Shown piece after piece: positions 7,824 through 17,170 of a DNA stretch of 64,000 nt. Source of the DNA: Frisingicoccus sp902471845 (GTDB taxonomy: Bacteria > Bacillota > Clostridia > Lachnospirales > Lachnospiraceae); assembly GCF_047030795.1 (NCBI RefSeq), contig NZ_JBKYIC010000001.1. One strand, given 5' to 3'. The first letter of the stretch is position 1; every line of letters begins with the position of its first letter. A program made the translations under genes and the position numbers. The notes below the pieces were generated by a model, which was not told the DNA's origin, did not search any database, and saw nothing but the letters and a program-made list of their open reading frames with translations.

Positions 7824-9794
7824 TTACAACATGTAATCTTTCAACACATCATGATCTCTCAATACTTTTTCCACGACGGTGCCTTTGATAACATGAATTA
7901 ATGGCTTTTTAAGTGCGTCCAGAGGTCCTGGCAGCTCGATTTCCAGAGGTGATTTTCCATCCATGAGTTTGACCGAACTGTCAAGCAGTTCCCGGATATC
8001 GTAAACGCTTCCCCAAACCTCCGGAACCCCCCGGTCTACGCCGAGAAGTCCATATACAGCCTCCATAGCTGTCCGCACTGAATACTCGGTTGTAAACACC
8101 GTATCCCTCGGCGTCTCGGCAAACTGTCCGAGGAAAGCAAAGTTGACACAGCCATCCGGAATGACATCCGGCCGGTCACCTTTGGTTCTTGGCATAAAGA
8201 ATGCGGTAATATACGGCATCATTGTCGGAACACAGATGGCGCTGTTTTCAGCTAAATCTGAAATCTGATCTACCGGAACACCCAGATGGTACAGCCATTC
8301 TTCTGTAATTTCTTTTCCGGTACATTCTTTCATCGGTTTCTTTACATAATCGCCGGGAACATCTGTAAATAAACCATAAACCCAAACACAAACCTGATCC
8401 GGATTCTGCTCTTTAAACTGTCCCTGTCGATTGATGGTCCAGCTCAGCAGCCAACTGGAATCCTGGCAGCTCACGATGCCTCCAGTAACCACCTTACCGC
8501 TTTTCGGGTCACGTTTACAGATGTTTGTAATATACGGAAGAATTTTATCGTCCAGGGTCGTAACTGTGGCTGACTCCCAATTAGTCTTTGCAACATCAGA
8601 ACAGAATTTTTCCGGATGGCCAAAGGACGGGTCCTGCTTCGCAATATTTTTCCAAAGATTCCAGCATCCGCTTGTCCGCACTTCCGCATCGCCGTTTGGC
8701 GCATGGTTCTGATCACCATAGACGGTGCCTTCTGTACAGCTTCCATTGGTAACAAATACCAGATCGTTTTCTGTAAGCATAATACCCTTTTCCACGCCTT
8801 TGACTTTACACTCAATGGCTTTGGCAATCTTTTTATCATCTTTAAACTCGAAAATAACATTCGTAACTTCCGTATTGAACTGGAAATCCACTCCGGCTGC
8901 TTCCAGATATTTCTGCATTGGAAGAATCAGGGATTCATACTGATTATATTTTGTAAATTTCAATGCACTGAAATCCGGAAGTCCGGCAATATGATGGATA
9001 AATCTCTGGAAATATAACTTCATTTCCAATGCACTGTGCCAGTTTTCAAAGGCAAACATGGTCCGCCAATAAAGCCAGAATGTGGAATCAAAAACTTCTT
9101 CGTCAAAAACATCTTCAATCGTCTTGTCATACAGATCTTCATCCTTCGTCATAAAAAGCTTCATGATTTCCATACAGCCCTTCTGGCTCAGATTAAATTT
9201 ACCGTCGGTATGGGCGTCCTGTCCCCGATTAACTGTGGCCCGGCACAGGGAATAGTTCGGGTCATGTTTGTTCAGCCAGTAATACTCATCCAATACGGAA
9301 ACCTCCGGTGTTTCAATAGAAGGAATACTGCGGAACAAATCCCACAGACATTCAAAATGATTTTCCATCTCTCTTCCACCGCGCATCACATAACCGCGGG
9401 TCGGGTCATTAATACCGTCACAGGCACCACCGGCAATATCCATAGCTTCTAAAATATGGATGTGGGAACCGGGCATCTGACCATCCCGAACAAGAAAACA
9501 GGCTGCTGCCAGGGATGCCAGGCCGCTTCCGACAAGGTAAGCATGTTTTTCATCCACACCCTCCGGTTTTTCCGGCCGGGCAAAAGCTTCATAATTCCCG
9601 TTCGTATAATAAATTCCTTTACTGTTTTTCACATTTTTACCACGTTCCGTATTACGGTAATCACGTCTCGCTTCCGAAGCCTTCTTCTGAATCTCCTGTT
9701 TATTTTCTTTCGATTTCTTTACTGCCAGCGCCGCTGCTCCGGCCCCTGCAAGTACAGCCGATGTTACACCAAGTTTCATTCCTCTTTTTGCCAT
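7824..9794 (-). CDS. ohyA: Oleate hydratase with an N-terminal hydrophobic segment
   Basis: An FAD enzyme that adds water to the cis double bond of unsaturated fatty acids such as oleate, giving hydroxy fatty acids and protecting the cell from host or dietary lipids. The FAD-binding GSGLASLAAA lies near residue 90, and the long myosin-cross-reactive-antigen-like body follows to the end (656 residues). The ATG at 9794 is chosen because AAAGGTGG lies just upstream; a start seven codons earlier would cover that site. Unusually, the first 70 residues hold an 18-residue hydrophobic stretch (LGVTSAVLAGAGAAALAV) and a very charged linker, absent from most cytosolic hydratases, so the enzyme may sit on the membrane. 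The TetR gene immediately upstream is the likely regulator. Confidence 0.92.
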   Translation of the reverse strand: MAKRGMKLGVTSAVLAGAGAAALAVKKSKENKQEIQKKASEARRDYRNTERGKNVKNSKGIYYTNGNYEAFARPEKPEGVDEKHAYLVGSGLASLAAACFLVRDGQMPGSHIHILEAMDIAGGACDGINDPTRGYVMRGGREMENHFECLWDLFRSIPSIETPEVSVLDEYYWLNKHDPNYSLCRATVNRGQDAHTDGKFNLSQKGCMEIMKLFMTKDEDLYDKTIEDVFDEEVFDSTFWLYWRTMFAFENWHSALEMKLYFQRFIHHIAGLPDFSALKFTKYNQYESLILPMQKYLEAAGVDFQFNTEVTNVIFEFKDDKKIAKAIECKVKGVEKGIMLTENDLVFVTNGSCTEGTVYGDQNHAPNGDAEVRTSGCWNLWKNIAKQDPSFGHPEKFCSDVAKTNWESATVTTLDDKILPYITNICKRDPKSGKVVTGGIVSCQDSSWLLSWTINRQGQFKEQNPDQVCVWVYGLFTDVPGDYVKKPMKECTGKEITEEWLYHLGVPVDQISDLAENSAICVPTMMPYITAFFMPRTKGDRPDVIPDGCVNFAFLGQFAETPRDTVFTTEYSVRTAMEAVYGLLGVDRGVPEVWGSVYDIRELLDSSVKLMDGKSPLEIELPGPLDALKKPLIHVIKGTVVEKVLRDHDVLKDYML

Positions 9795-9887
9795 AAAGAT
9801 AACCACCTTTCGCATATATCAAAATTGTTTTTCTCTTTTCTATGTTCCCATCTTATCTTTATTGCATTCCAAATTCAATTTACAAAA

Positions 9888-9920
9888 TGGGGGGAATGAT
9901 AAAAAACTTATCATTCCCCC
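9888..9920 (-). terminator. Hairpin at the end of the TetR gene
   Basis: GGGGGAATGATAA and its complement form a 13-bp stem that includes the TGA stop of the TetR gene. The following T-rich stretch is short (CATTTTG), so read-through into the hydratase gene is possible. Confidence 0.6.
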
Positions 9921-10477
9921 GTTTTTGATAAAAAGTTATGAATAGAATTGGTAATATTTCCTTTCATCATTATACTGAGCTTCTCGACGATTTCCTGATA
10001 ATCCGCCTTCATTCCCTGTTTGATCCAGTCCAGCATGATTCCCACAAAGCTATATTTATAAACATCGGCAATAAACTTCTTCTCTTCCTCAGAAATATCC
10101 ACGCCTGACGACTTTTCCTCCACCACACCCATGATCAGATCGTATGTAAGTTTAAAAAGATAATTTTCAATCTGTTCCCGGCTGACAGAATGATAAACAT
10201 TCATGATAAAGGGCTTATTCTCCATAACCGCTTCATAAATCTGCAGCAGTCCCTCCTGCCAGCTGTCATAGGTTTTCTTTCCCTGTAAAGCCCTTGCGGC
10301 GTCCTCTACACATACCCATTCGGTCAGATCATAAATATCTTTAAAATGATAATAAAAGGCCATCCGGCTGATTCCGCAATCAGAAGTTAAATCATTAATC
10401 GTAATCTTATCCAGTGGTTTCTGCAGCAAAAGCTTCTTTAAAGAAGCCTCCAGTGCATACTTCGTTCGGCTCGGCAT
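9911..10477 (-). CDS. TetR/AcrR-family regulator (probable oleate hydratase regulator)
   Basis: 188 residues. The helix-turn-helix is seen at residues 22-45 (ITINDLTSDCGISRMAFYYHF), followed by a mostly helical ligand domain of the type found in DhaS-like TetR proteins. GGAG sits eight bases before the ATG. The gene lies 116 bases upstream of ohyA on the same strand, so control of fatty-acid detoxification is a reasonable inference. The ligand is unknown. Confidence 0.85.
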   Translation of the reverse strand: MPSRTKYALEASLKKLLLQKPLDKITINDLTSDCGISRMAFYYHFKDIYDLTEWVCVEDAARALQGKKTYDSWQEGLLQIYEAVMENKPFIMNVYHSVSREQIENYLFKLTYDLIMGVVEEKSSGVDISEEEKKFIADVYKYSFVGIMLDWIKQGMKADYQEIVEKLSIMMKGNITNSIHNFLSKTGE

Positions 10478-10616
10478 GCTGTCATCTCCATTCTGTCTGT
10501 GTTTTGTCTTTATGTTAACATAGAAAGAAAATTATCGCAATAAAGACTCTGTCGCCGCAAATGAAATCAGTTCATCTGCCAGATGAGAAATTATATCAAA
10601 GAAGCGGCTGGCTGCC

Positions 10617-11267
10617 CTAACGGACAGTCAATCGCTTTTTCTTACGCTCGTTGAACAACAGCACAATATAAATCACATCAAAAACTGTACAGAATATGCC
10701 ACACACTAAAACGATCGGATTATAAGTAATCACACCCATCAAAATTGTCGGCGCAAGGGTTCCGATCCACTTTGCTACAGCCAAAAGCAATGATTGACCA
10801 AAATCCCCGTTTCTTTTCACAAATAACTGAATAAATAATATGGACATAACAACATTCTGTAAGAAAGCTGAATACTGAGAGGCCATTGTAAAACCAAATT
10901 CAACAATAAATACTATCTGCAGCGCAAAACTGCAAACTAAAACAAGTAATGTCCATGGAATAAAATATTTAGCACCGATAATACCCGGCCATTCTTTTTT
11001 TCCATTTTTTAAATAAGTATAAAGTATTACCACATCCAGGCAACACCAAAAGATATTGACAATTTCCTGAACCAAATTCATGCCGACCAACGGTCCATGA
11101 GCTTCGTAAACAATATCCACCACGCTATATAAAAATTCCCATGAAAAATTCAATCCCAGGGCAAATAACGGCATTGCATAGGTTTTCTGTTTTATCCCGA
11201 TTCGTATACACTCCTCATAGACTAGAATCCAGCCAATTCCACTTAAAACCGTTAAAAACAATTCCAT
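10617..11267 (-). CDS. Multi-pass membrane protein (Pyr4/PaxB-like topology), function unknown
   Basis: 216 residues with about seven hydrophobic segments. A start at 11267 is supported by AAAGGAGAG upstream; the longer frame would run through the promoter and operators. The segment LGLNFSWEFLYSVV resembles the N-x-x-WE motif of the fungal Pyr4/PaxB membrane terpene cyclase-like family, and related bacterial proteins exist without known function. The gene is divergent from a TetR gene, and the two share a 127-bp region carrying two palindromic operators. Export or modification of a toxic lipid-like compound is possible but unproven. Confidence 0.6.
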   Translation of the reverse strand: MELFLTVLSGIGWILVYEECIRIGIKQKTYAMPLFALGLNFSWEFLYSVVDIVYEAHGPLVGMNLVQEIVNIFWCCLDVVILYTYLKNGKKEWPGIIGAKYFIPWTLLVLVCSFALQIVFIVEFGFTMASQYSAFLQNVVMSILFIQLFVKRNGDFGQSLLLAVAKWIGTLAPTILMGVITYNPIVLVCGIFCTVFDVIYIVLLFNERKKKRLTVR

Positions 11268-11301
11268 AATAACTCTCCTTTTCGTCTTTTGTTGCAAAAC
11301 C

Positions 11302-11354
11302 TTGACATTTGTCAATGTTTCTATTATAATATACAAAAAGTTGACACTTGTCAA
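11302..11354. promoter_or_regulatory. Two TetR-type operators between divergent genes
   Basis: Near-identical palindromes TTGACATTTGTCAA (11302-11315) and TTGACACTTGTCAA (11341-11354), each followed by TGTTT. Their centres are 39 bp apart. They overlap the promoter region of both divergent genes, so the TetR protein probably represses both. Confidence 0.8.
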
Positions 11355-11394
11355 TGTTTTGTATATAACTTAGACAAAAAAGGAGGATTTGTCA

Positions 11395-11940
11395 ATGTAT
11401 TACGGAACGAACCCTACTGCCTTACAATCTCAAAAAATGCTTATTAACGCATTATTGGAATTAATGGAAAAAAAGGAATTTTCAAAAATCAGCATTAAAG
11501 AACTCTGTTCAACAGCTTTGGTCTCCCGTCAGACTTTCTATACACTTTTTGACGGTAAAGAAGAAGTCATTGGCCTGCATCTGGACACCCTTTTTAGCGC
11601 CTATATAAAGGAAATTCAAAACTCGAAAAAGGAACTCTCTGTCAATGAATTATGCAGTATCACTATTTCCTGCCTTGTCAAAGAAAAGAAATTAATTCAG
11701 CTCATGGTAGAAAGTAATCTGGACTACATTGTAAAAAATAAAGTTGAAAATTATTTACTAAGTTTGAACAACCTGTTATCCCCGACAGAAAAAGAACATC
11801 AGGAATACGCAATTGCCTTTCTGGCCGGCGCACTGATGAGTGTCATTTTTCTGGCTGTAAAAAATAATGAGCTTGAAAATGCTGCAATGCTCTCCCAATT
11901 AATTGAGGATTTAATCACAGGTAAATATTATCAAAACTAA
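11395..11940 (+). CDS. TetR/AcrR-family regulator
   Basis: 181 residues with an N-terminal helix-turn-helix (ISIKELCSTALVSRQTFYTLF, split around residues 28-48) and a helical C-terminal domain. AGGAGG is eight bases before the ATG at 11395; an in-frame TTG at 11389 is too close to that site. It is divergent from the membrane-protein gene and probably binds the twin operators upstream of it. Confidence 0.85.
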   Translation: MYYGTNPTALQSQKMLINALLELMEKKEFSKISIKELCSTALVSRQTFYTLFDGKEEVIGLHLDTLFSAYIKEIQNSKKELSVNELCSITISCLVKEKKLIQLMVESNLDYIVKNKVENYLLSLNNLLSPTEKEHQEYAIAFLAGALMSVIFLAVKNNELENAAMLSQLIEDLITGKYYQN

Positions 11941-11987
11941 TTTATATTGGTGATTCGGCCTAATTATTCCAATTTGACCTCCCGCGA

Positions 11988-12023
11988 CAAAAAAACAGGC
12001 ATAGCCTCCAAGCTATACCTGTT
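11988..12023 (-). terminator. Terminator at the end of the haem-uptake operon
   Basis: AACAGG-ATAGC pairs with GCTAT-CCTGTT around CTCCAA, and on the minus strand is followed by seven T. It follows the cell-wall hydrolase, the last gene of the operon that begins at the Shp-like gene. Confidence 0.85.
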
Positions 12024-12045
12024 CCCAGTTTTGTCTTTTTCGTTT

Positions 12046-13863
12046 TTATTTTACCACAAATTTTGATGATATATCCGAATATAAATGATTCAATGCAATC
12101 ATCTTGTCATATACCGGTGCAAAATGTGAACGCATTTTCAGCGTTTCACCGTTGCCCTCATCCTGGAGATAAATCAGAGGGTCCACGGCAATCCCCTTCT
12201 CTTCCACCTGGAAATGTAAATGATTCCCTGTGGAATCTCCGGTCGTGCCGCTCAAACCAATCTGCTGGCCCTTTTCCACTTTCTGTCCAACGGTCACATA
12301 TATTTCAGCATGGTGCATATATTTTGTAACGAGACCATCCCCGTGGTCGATTATAATATAATTTCCGGCAGATTCGCTGTATCCGGCAAATGTTACCGTT
12401 CCGGCCTCAGCCGCATAGGTTGGGATGTTCTCGGCGCCGGTACCCAAATCCAGTCCTTTGTGGAACTGGCGGTCGAAGGTCCGGTAACCGAAAGTACTCG
12501 TAATCGTTGAACCTGGACAAGGATTCGCAAAACGTCCAATCATCTTTGAAAAATCAATCAGCGTTAAATCATCCAGTCGGTAAAGATCATAGGTCTTCAT
12601 GACCTTAATTAAATTTTTTCCATAATTTATATCAGTGGCCCATCGTCCACCGATACGCATGGCAAAAGTATTGGCATCCTTCACATCTTTGATGAGGTCC
12701 GAATACATTTCTGTCAGGAGTTTACTCCGATCTTCAATCGCTTCCGTATATGTATGATAGGCTCGGAATCCGGCGCTCGTCGCATAAAGTCTTCCCGCCG
12801 GGGTCATTTCCATGGTGCCCATATTCACACTGCCCGCAGTTCCTTTCCCTTTGATTCCAAACAAATTACAATACTGATACGCAAGATAGGATAAACCTTC
12901 GCCCGATTCGCCACCAGGCCCATAGGAACCATAACCGGACTCCTGGATAATCTGTGCGATTGTAACGGACGCCGGATACCCGGTCTCATCCTGGCACTTC
13001 AAAGCGCCGACAATCATCTCCTGGGTAATAAAGGATGGCAGTCCTTCAATCGGAACCGTTACATTATATTGAATACGGTCTCTGACCTTTGAAAACTGTT
13101 CGGAAGTTAAAAATCCGGATTCAATTTCCGGCCAGCTGGACGGTGTCTCCAGGCGGACGGCTTCCGGTTCCACAGGCTCCGCAGTCTCCCCCGGTACTTC
13201 TGTTTCTTCTGGCAATTCGGTCTCTTTGGATGACTCGGTCTCCTTCGGCGGCTCGGTTTCTTTGGATGACTCGGTCTCTTTCGGCGACTCAGTTTCTTTG
13301 GATGACTCGGTCTCTTTCAGCGACTCGGTTTCTTTGGATGACTCGGTTTCTTTGGATGACTCGGTTTCTTTGGATGATTCAGTCTCTTTTGTGCTTTCTG
13401 TCTCCTCTGGCGGCTCTATCTCTTTGGACGGTTCGGTCTCTTTGGGCGGTTCGGTCTCTTTGGGCGGTTCGGTCTCTTTGGGCGGTTCGGCCTCTTTGGA
13501 CGACTCTGTCTCTTTAGTGATTTCTGTTTCCCTGAATTCCTCCGTCTCAATCGGTGGTTCCGATACTGCCTCCTGCTCACCGCTGATCGGATGTACTCTG
13601 AGTCCCGTCGCTGTATGAATCAGAAAGCCAGTGCTTTCATCCAGATAAATGCTGCCCTCTCCCAACATTATCCGGACATTTTCTGAAATTTCCACTATTT
13701 CTCCGGACTCCGGTATTCTCGCCTGTACCGATGTCTGCCCGGTCTCGCAGACAATGGCATCCTCAGCAAAAACAAAGTTTGGCTCAGCCATTAATAAGCC
13801 CGCGGCAAGAAATCCCGCAAACAGCCGAAGACTAAGCTTTCTGCCTCTTCTATTCATTGGCAT
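12046..13863 (-). CDS. Secreted two-domain cell-wall hydrolase (glucosaminidase plus M23 endopeptidase)
   Basis: 605 residues. A signal peptide ends near residue 33. A low-complexity region of about 125 residues (roughly 100-225) is built from repeats such as KETESS and KETEPP and probably spans the wall. A lysozyme-like N-acetylglucosaminidase domain follows (about 270-420; IIQESGYGSYG with a catalytic glutamate). The C-terminal M23 metallopeptidase has HKGLDLG and HLHFQ zinc motifs. The start overlaps the end of the previous gene, which indicates coupled translation; GTG 13866 and ATG 13857 are alternatives. Placement at the end of a haem-import operon is unusual; it may open the wall for surface-protein assembly, but this is inference. 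Confidence 0.85.
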   Translation of the reverse strand: MPMNRRGRKLSLRLFAGFLAAGLLMAEPNFVFAEDAIVCETGQTSVQARIPESGEIVEISENVRIMLGEGSIYLDESTGFLIHTATGLRVHPISGEQEAVSEPPIETEEFRETEITKETESSKEAEPPKETEPPKETEPPKETEPSKEIEPPEETESTKETESSKETESSKETESSKETESLKETESSKETESPKETESSKETEPPKETESSKETELPEETEVPGETAEPVEPEAVRLETPSSWPEIESGFLTSEQFSKVRDRIQYNVTVPIEGLPSFITQEMIVGALKCQDETGYPASVTIAQIIQESGYGSYGPGGESGEGLSYLAYQYCNLFGIKGKGTAGSVNMGTMEMTPAGRLYATSAGFRAYHTYTEAIEDRSKLLTEMYSDLIKDVKDANTFAMRIGGRWATDINYGKNLIKVMKTYDLYRLDDLTLIDFSKMIGRFANPCPGSTITSTFGYRTFDRQFHKGLDLGTGAENIPTYAAEAGTVTFAGYSESAGNYIIIDHGDGLVTKYMHHAEIYVTVGQKVEKGQQIGLSGTTGDSTGNHLHFQVEEKGIAVDPLIYLQDEGNGETLKMRSHFAPVYDKMIALNHLYSDISSKFVVK

Positions 13864-14251
13864 CACCCACTACTTCCGGCGTCAGGGTTTTCACCCGTAA
13901 AAAGAAATACAGCAAATGGCATACCCAGACCACCGCCAGACACATCCGGCCGATCGGCACATTTTTCATCAAAATAAAGCCTATCGCCATGACAATCGTC
14001 ACCGTTCCAACAATGGAACATTTGGTTTTCATGGTCATCGCTTTCTGGTTTACAAAACTTTCCAAATGCTTTTTGTAAAGATTCGTGCCTATAAACCAGT
14101 CGTGGAGCCGTTGGGAACTTTTCGCAAAACAAAAGACTGTCGCCATGTAAAAGGGAACCGTCGGCAGGATTGGGAGTACCACCCCAATCGTCCCGAGCGC
14201 CAAACAGAGTAAACCGGCAACAAGCCACAAAATCCGAAATGGATTCTTCAT
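13850..14251 (-). CDS. DUF454 (YbaN-like) small membrane protein
   Basis: 133 residues with four hydrophobic segments and the family block GTIGVVLPILPTVPFY near the N-terminus. YbaN-family proteins sit in the inner membrane and have no assigned reaction. In many Firmicutes they are found beside haem or iron transport genes, as here between the importer ATPase and the cell-wall hydrolase, with which it overlaps. Confidence 0.8.
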   Translation of the reverse strand: MKNPFRILWLVAGLLCLALGTIGVVLPILPTVPFYMATVFCFAKSSQRLHDWFIGTNLYKKHLESFVNQKAMTMKTKCSIVGTVTIVMAIGFILMKNVPIGRMCLAVVWVCHLLYFFLRVKTLTPEVVGDANE

Positions 14252-14284
14252 CTTAACATCTTTCCTTTCTTCATCGACAGTCCT

Positions 14285-15073
14285 TTAAACTGTCAGAACA
14301 AATTTCTTTCCATCAATTTGAGTTACATCCAGTTCAATTCCGTAGAGCTCTTTAATACTCTTTCGGTCTATGACTTCCTCCGGACTTCCCTGAAATTCCA
14401 CAAACCCGTCTTTCAGGCCAATGACTTCATGGGAAAAATAAATCGCCTGGTTGATATCGTGGAGCACCATAATAATCGTAATACCAAACTCCTTATTCAG
14501 CTTCCGAACCAGCTCCAGAATCTCAATCTGATATCGAATGTCCAAATAGGTCGTCGGCTCATCAAGAAACAGGATTTTCGTATTCTGGGCCAGTGCCATG
14601 GCAATCCACACACGCTGTCGCTGTCCACCGGAGAGACGGCTCACTTCCCGGTCACGGTATTCCAGAATACCTGTAACTTCCATAGCCCATTCCACCAGCC
14701 GCTCGTCCTCCTCGCTTTTTCCCTGCATCGGTTTGCGGTGAGGCGTCCGGCCAAAGGCCACCAGCCGTTCCACCGTAATATCATCGCTGGACGTATTATA
14801 CTGCTGAACAATGGACACCTGTCTGGCAAATTCTTTCAGATTCAGATTCTGAATGTTTTTTCCTCTCAGAAAAATCTTGCCTTTTCTGGCATAGAGATTC
14901 TTTGTCATCAAAGAAAACAATGTAGATTTTCCACAGCCGTTGGCCCCCATGATAGTCGTAATCTTTCCCTCTTCAATTTTCAGAGAAACATCCTTCAATA
15001 CCTTATTCCTGCCATAAGCAAAGGAGAGTCCCCGCACTTCCATAGCAGGTTTTTCACTTCCGCTAGTTTGCAT
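14285..15073 (-). CDS. Haem/iron ABC importer ATP-binding subunit (FepC/HmuV family)
   Basis: 262 residues. Walker A is GANGCGKST, the signature is LSGGQRQRV and Walker B is ILFLDEPTTYLD. The sequence is of the FepC/FhuC class that powers FecCD-type permeases. The start overlaps the permease gene by 11 bases. With the binding protein and permease upstream it forms a complete importer; the Shp-like gene at the head of the operon points to haem as cargo. Confidence 0.9.
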   Translation of the reverse strand: MQTSGSEKPAMEVRGLSFAYGRNKVLKDVSLKIEEGKITTIMGANGCGKSTLFSLMTKNLYARKGKIFLRGKNIQNLNLKEFARQVSIVQQYNTSSDDITVERLVAFGRTPHRKPMQGKSEEDERLVEWAMEVTGILEYRDREVSRLSGGQRQRVWIAMALAQNTKILFLDEPTTYLDIRYQIEILELVRKLNKEFGITIIMVLHDINQAIYFSHEVIGLKDGFVEFQGSPEEVIDRKSIKELYGIELDVTQIDGKKFVLTV

Positions 15074-16124
15074 ATTTCTTCGACCTCCTCAGCAGAATGA
15101 TAAAGAACGGACCGCCGACCACACTCATGATGATGGAAGCCGATACTTCGTAAGGCGCTGCAATCGTTCTTCCAATGGTATCCGCCAGCAAAAATGTAAA
15201 TGCTCCGAACAGTATGGAAAATGGAATCAATGCCCGGTGGTCACTTCCTACCAGAATTCTGCCAATATGGGGCACGATCAGTCCCAGGAAACTGATGGCC
15301 CCGGCCACAGCTGTCGAAATACTGGCCAGCAATACCGCGATCAGAGATATTACAATCCGCATTGTATTTACATTAACGCCAAGGCTTCGTGCGGTCTTAT
15401 CTTCCAAAGATAGAAGATTACATGTTCCGCAAAAAACCAGTGCCAATACCAGGCCCACAATCACATAAGGAACCAATGTCTGAACATCATCCCATGTTTT
15501 CATCGTAATATTGCCATTAACGATAGATGCCACGCCCGACATATTGCCGCCGCTCATAGAATTTAATCCATTGGACAAACCGGTAAACATGGCATTGACA
15601 GCCACACCGACAAGGATGATCCGCAAAGGACTTAATCCTCCTTTCCATGACAGGCTGTAGACCAGAAAGAAGGCCAGCACGCCGCCCAGAAAGGCAAATA
15701 AAGGTATAAAGAAGAATAAAGTCGGTGCAAAAGCTGTGATCAACACAGCCACAAAGCTGGCCCCACTGGAAATACCAATGATTCCCGGGTCTGCCAGCGG
15801 ATTTTTCAGTACTGCCTGGAACAGCACACCGGATACGGCGATAGCTGCTCCAGCCAGCATAGAGATGATGATTCTTGGGAAGCGTAAATCCCAGATAGTC
15901 GCCACATTATCAATCCGTTCCACAAACAGTCCGCGTAAAAGCTCCGAAAAACTGACTTTCAGACTGCCTATGTTCACGGCCGCAAAAAACAGGCCAACCA
16001 GCAGCACCGCCATCACTACAAAGGACAAGACGGCCCTTGCCTGCTTCTTCTTTTTTCTCGACATGTCCTGAGAAAATTCCTCAGATATGTTTTGGGAGAG
16101 TTCTGCATTCTCTTTATGACTCAT
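15063..16124 (-). CDS. FecCD-family permease of the haem/iron importer
   Basis: 353 residues with about ten membrane segments and the FecCD-family blocks GLNSMSGGNMSGVAS and GAISFLGLIVPHIGR. The N-terminal 30 residues are charged and cytoplasmic. GGAGGAGAGG lies before the ATG at 16124. The gene is 14 bases downstream of the lipoprotein gene and overlaps the ATPase gene. Confidence 0.9.
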   Translation of the reverse strand: MSHKENAELSQNISEEFSQDMSRKKKKQARAVLSFVVMAVLLVGLFFAAVNIGSLKVSFSELLRGLFVERIDNVATIWDLRFPRIIISMLAGAAIAVSGVLFQAVLKNPLADPGIIGISSGASFVAVLITAFAPTLFFFIPLFAFLGGVLAFFLVYSLSWKGGLSPLRIILVGVAVNAMFTGLSNGLNSMSGGNMSGVASIVNGNITMKTWDDVQTLVPYVIVGLVLALVFCGTCNLLSLEDKTARSLGVNVNTMRIVISLIAVLLASISTAVAGAISFLGLIVPHIGRILVGSDHRALIPFSILFGAFTFLLADTIGRTIAAPYEVSASIIMSVVGGPFFIILLRRSKKYAN

Positions 16125-16138
16125 TTTTCCTCTCCTCC

Positions 16139-17170
16139 TCAGTTATTGTTCGTATTTTCCGGATAGAGAAGCGGCTGAAGCTCTTCCAGCGCTTCCGGAT
16201 ACCGAAAAGTAGCGCTCATTCCAAACAGTTCATAACTCAAATCGTAAACCCGACCATTTTTGACTGCCTCAAAATGCTGCCATATATCATTTTCCTCAAA
16301 GTCCTTTTTAAACATCTCCACAACCTGATCCGGCAAAGCATGGGCCGCACGCAGAATAATGTCCGGTTCCTTTGTTTTCATATCTTCTGTATTGACTGTC
16401 AAAAATTCCTGATCTGTTCCGGCATAGACATTTTCGCCACCGGCCAGCGCCACCAGACTTCCTACATAGGAATTTTCAGTGGCAATGATGTAAGAACCTG
16501 GAAGCCCCATCAAAATCATAACCTTTGGACTTTCTTTTCCAGCGTTCTTCTCTATATAATCATCATAAAAATCGGTAAATTCATCCACCAGAGCCTGAGC
16601 TTCCTCTTCCCGTCCGAAAATCTCACCCAGTTCCTGAATGGAACGATACATTCCCGGAACACTCCGCAGATTTAAGAAAGCCCAGTCCGTATCAATAGCT
16701 TCGTATTTCGGCTGTAAATCAGACTGCAAGGATGCCGGGCTTAAAATCCAGTCCGGGTTCAGAGAGGCAACGATTTCCATATCCGGGCTCATAGCGCCTC
16801 CTACGGTTTCTACATCTGCATATCGTTCCGGTATCGAAGAAATAGCGCTTGAACATACACCCACTAAATCCAGATTTAACTTGTCGCAGATATCCGCCGT
16901 CGCCGGTGATGTGGCGATAATTCTCGGCTCACTTCCCATGGAAAGAATCTTTTTCTTCGCTGCTTCCACCGCGGCTTTTTCCTCCGGGTCATCAATCTGC
17001 AGTAAGGTTTCCACCTTTTCCGTTTTTCCATCATCCGACGCTTCCGCAGCACAGGTAACGGACACGGTCTTTGTTTCTTCACTCTGATTCACACAGCCGC
17101 CAAGGAAAAATACACTCAGGCACAGTGCTCCGGCTGTTGCCAGAACTCTTAACTTTTTATTCATCGTCAT
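16139..17170 (-). CDS. isdE: Haem-binding lipoprotein of the ABC importer (IsdE/HtsA-like)
   Basis: About 343 residues. The lipobox is FLGGC, giving a membrane-anchored lipoprotein. The mature part is a class III periplasmic-binding-protein fold with TSPATADICDKLNLDLVG near residue 85 and a methionine-rich YELFGMSATFRYPEAL near the C-terminus, similar to IsdE/HtsA. The start is ATG 17170 or 17164, both overlapping the end of the Shp-like gene, so the two are translationally coupled. In streptococci, Shp passes haem to HtsA; the same handover is likely here. Confidence 0.85.
   Translation of the reverse strand: MTMNKKLRVLATAGALCLSVFFLGGCVNQSEETKTVSVTCAAEASDDGKTEKVETLLQIDDPEEKAAVEAAKKKILSMGSEPRIIATSPATADICDKLNLDLVGVCSSAISSIPERYADVETVGGAMSPDMEIVASLNPDWILSPASLQSDLQPKYEAIDTDWAFLNLRSVPGMYRSIQELGEIFGREEEAQALVDEFTDFYDDYIEKNAGKESPKVMILMGLPGSYIIATENSYVGSLVALAGGENVYAGTDQEFLTVNTEDMKTKEPDIILRAAHALPDQVVEMFKKDFEENDIWQHFEAVKNGRVYDLSYELFGMSATFRYPEALEELQPLLYPENTNNN

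Noticed and set aside
13089..13618. Long plus-strand frames rich in Asp/Ser and Trp across the KETE repeats
   Set aside because: They are opposite-strand shadows of the low-complexity part of the cell-wall hydrolase. They have no ribosome-binding site, and the minus-strand frame has a signal peptide and known domains.
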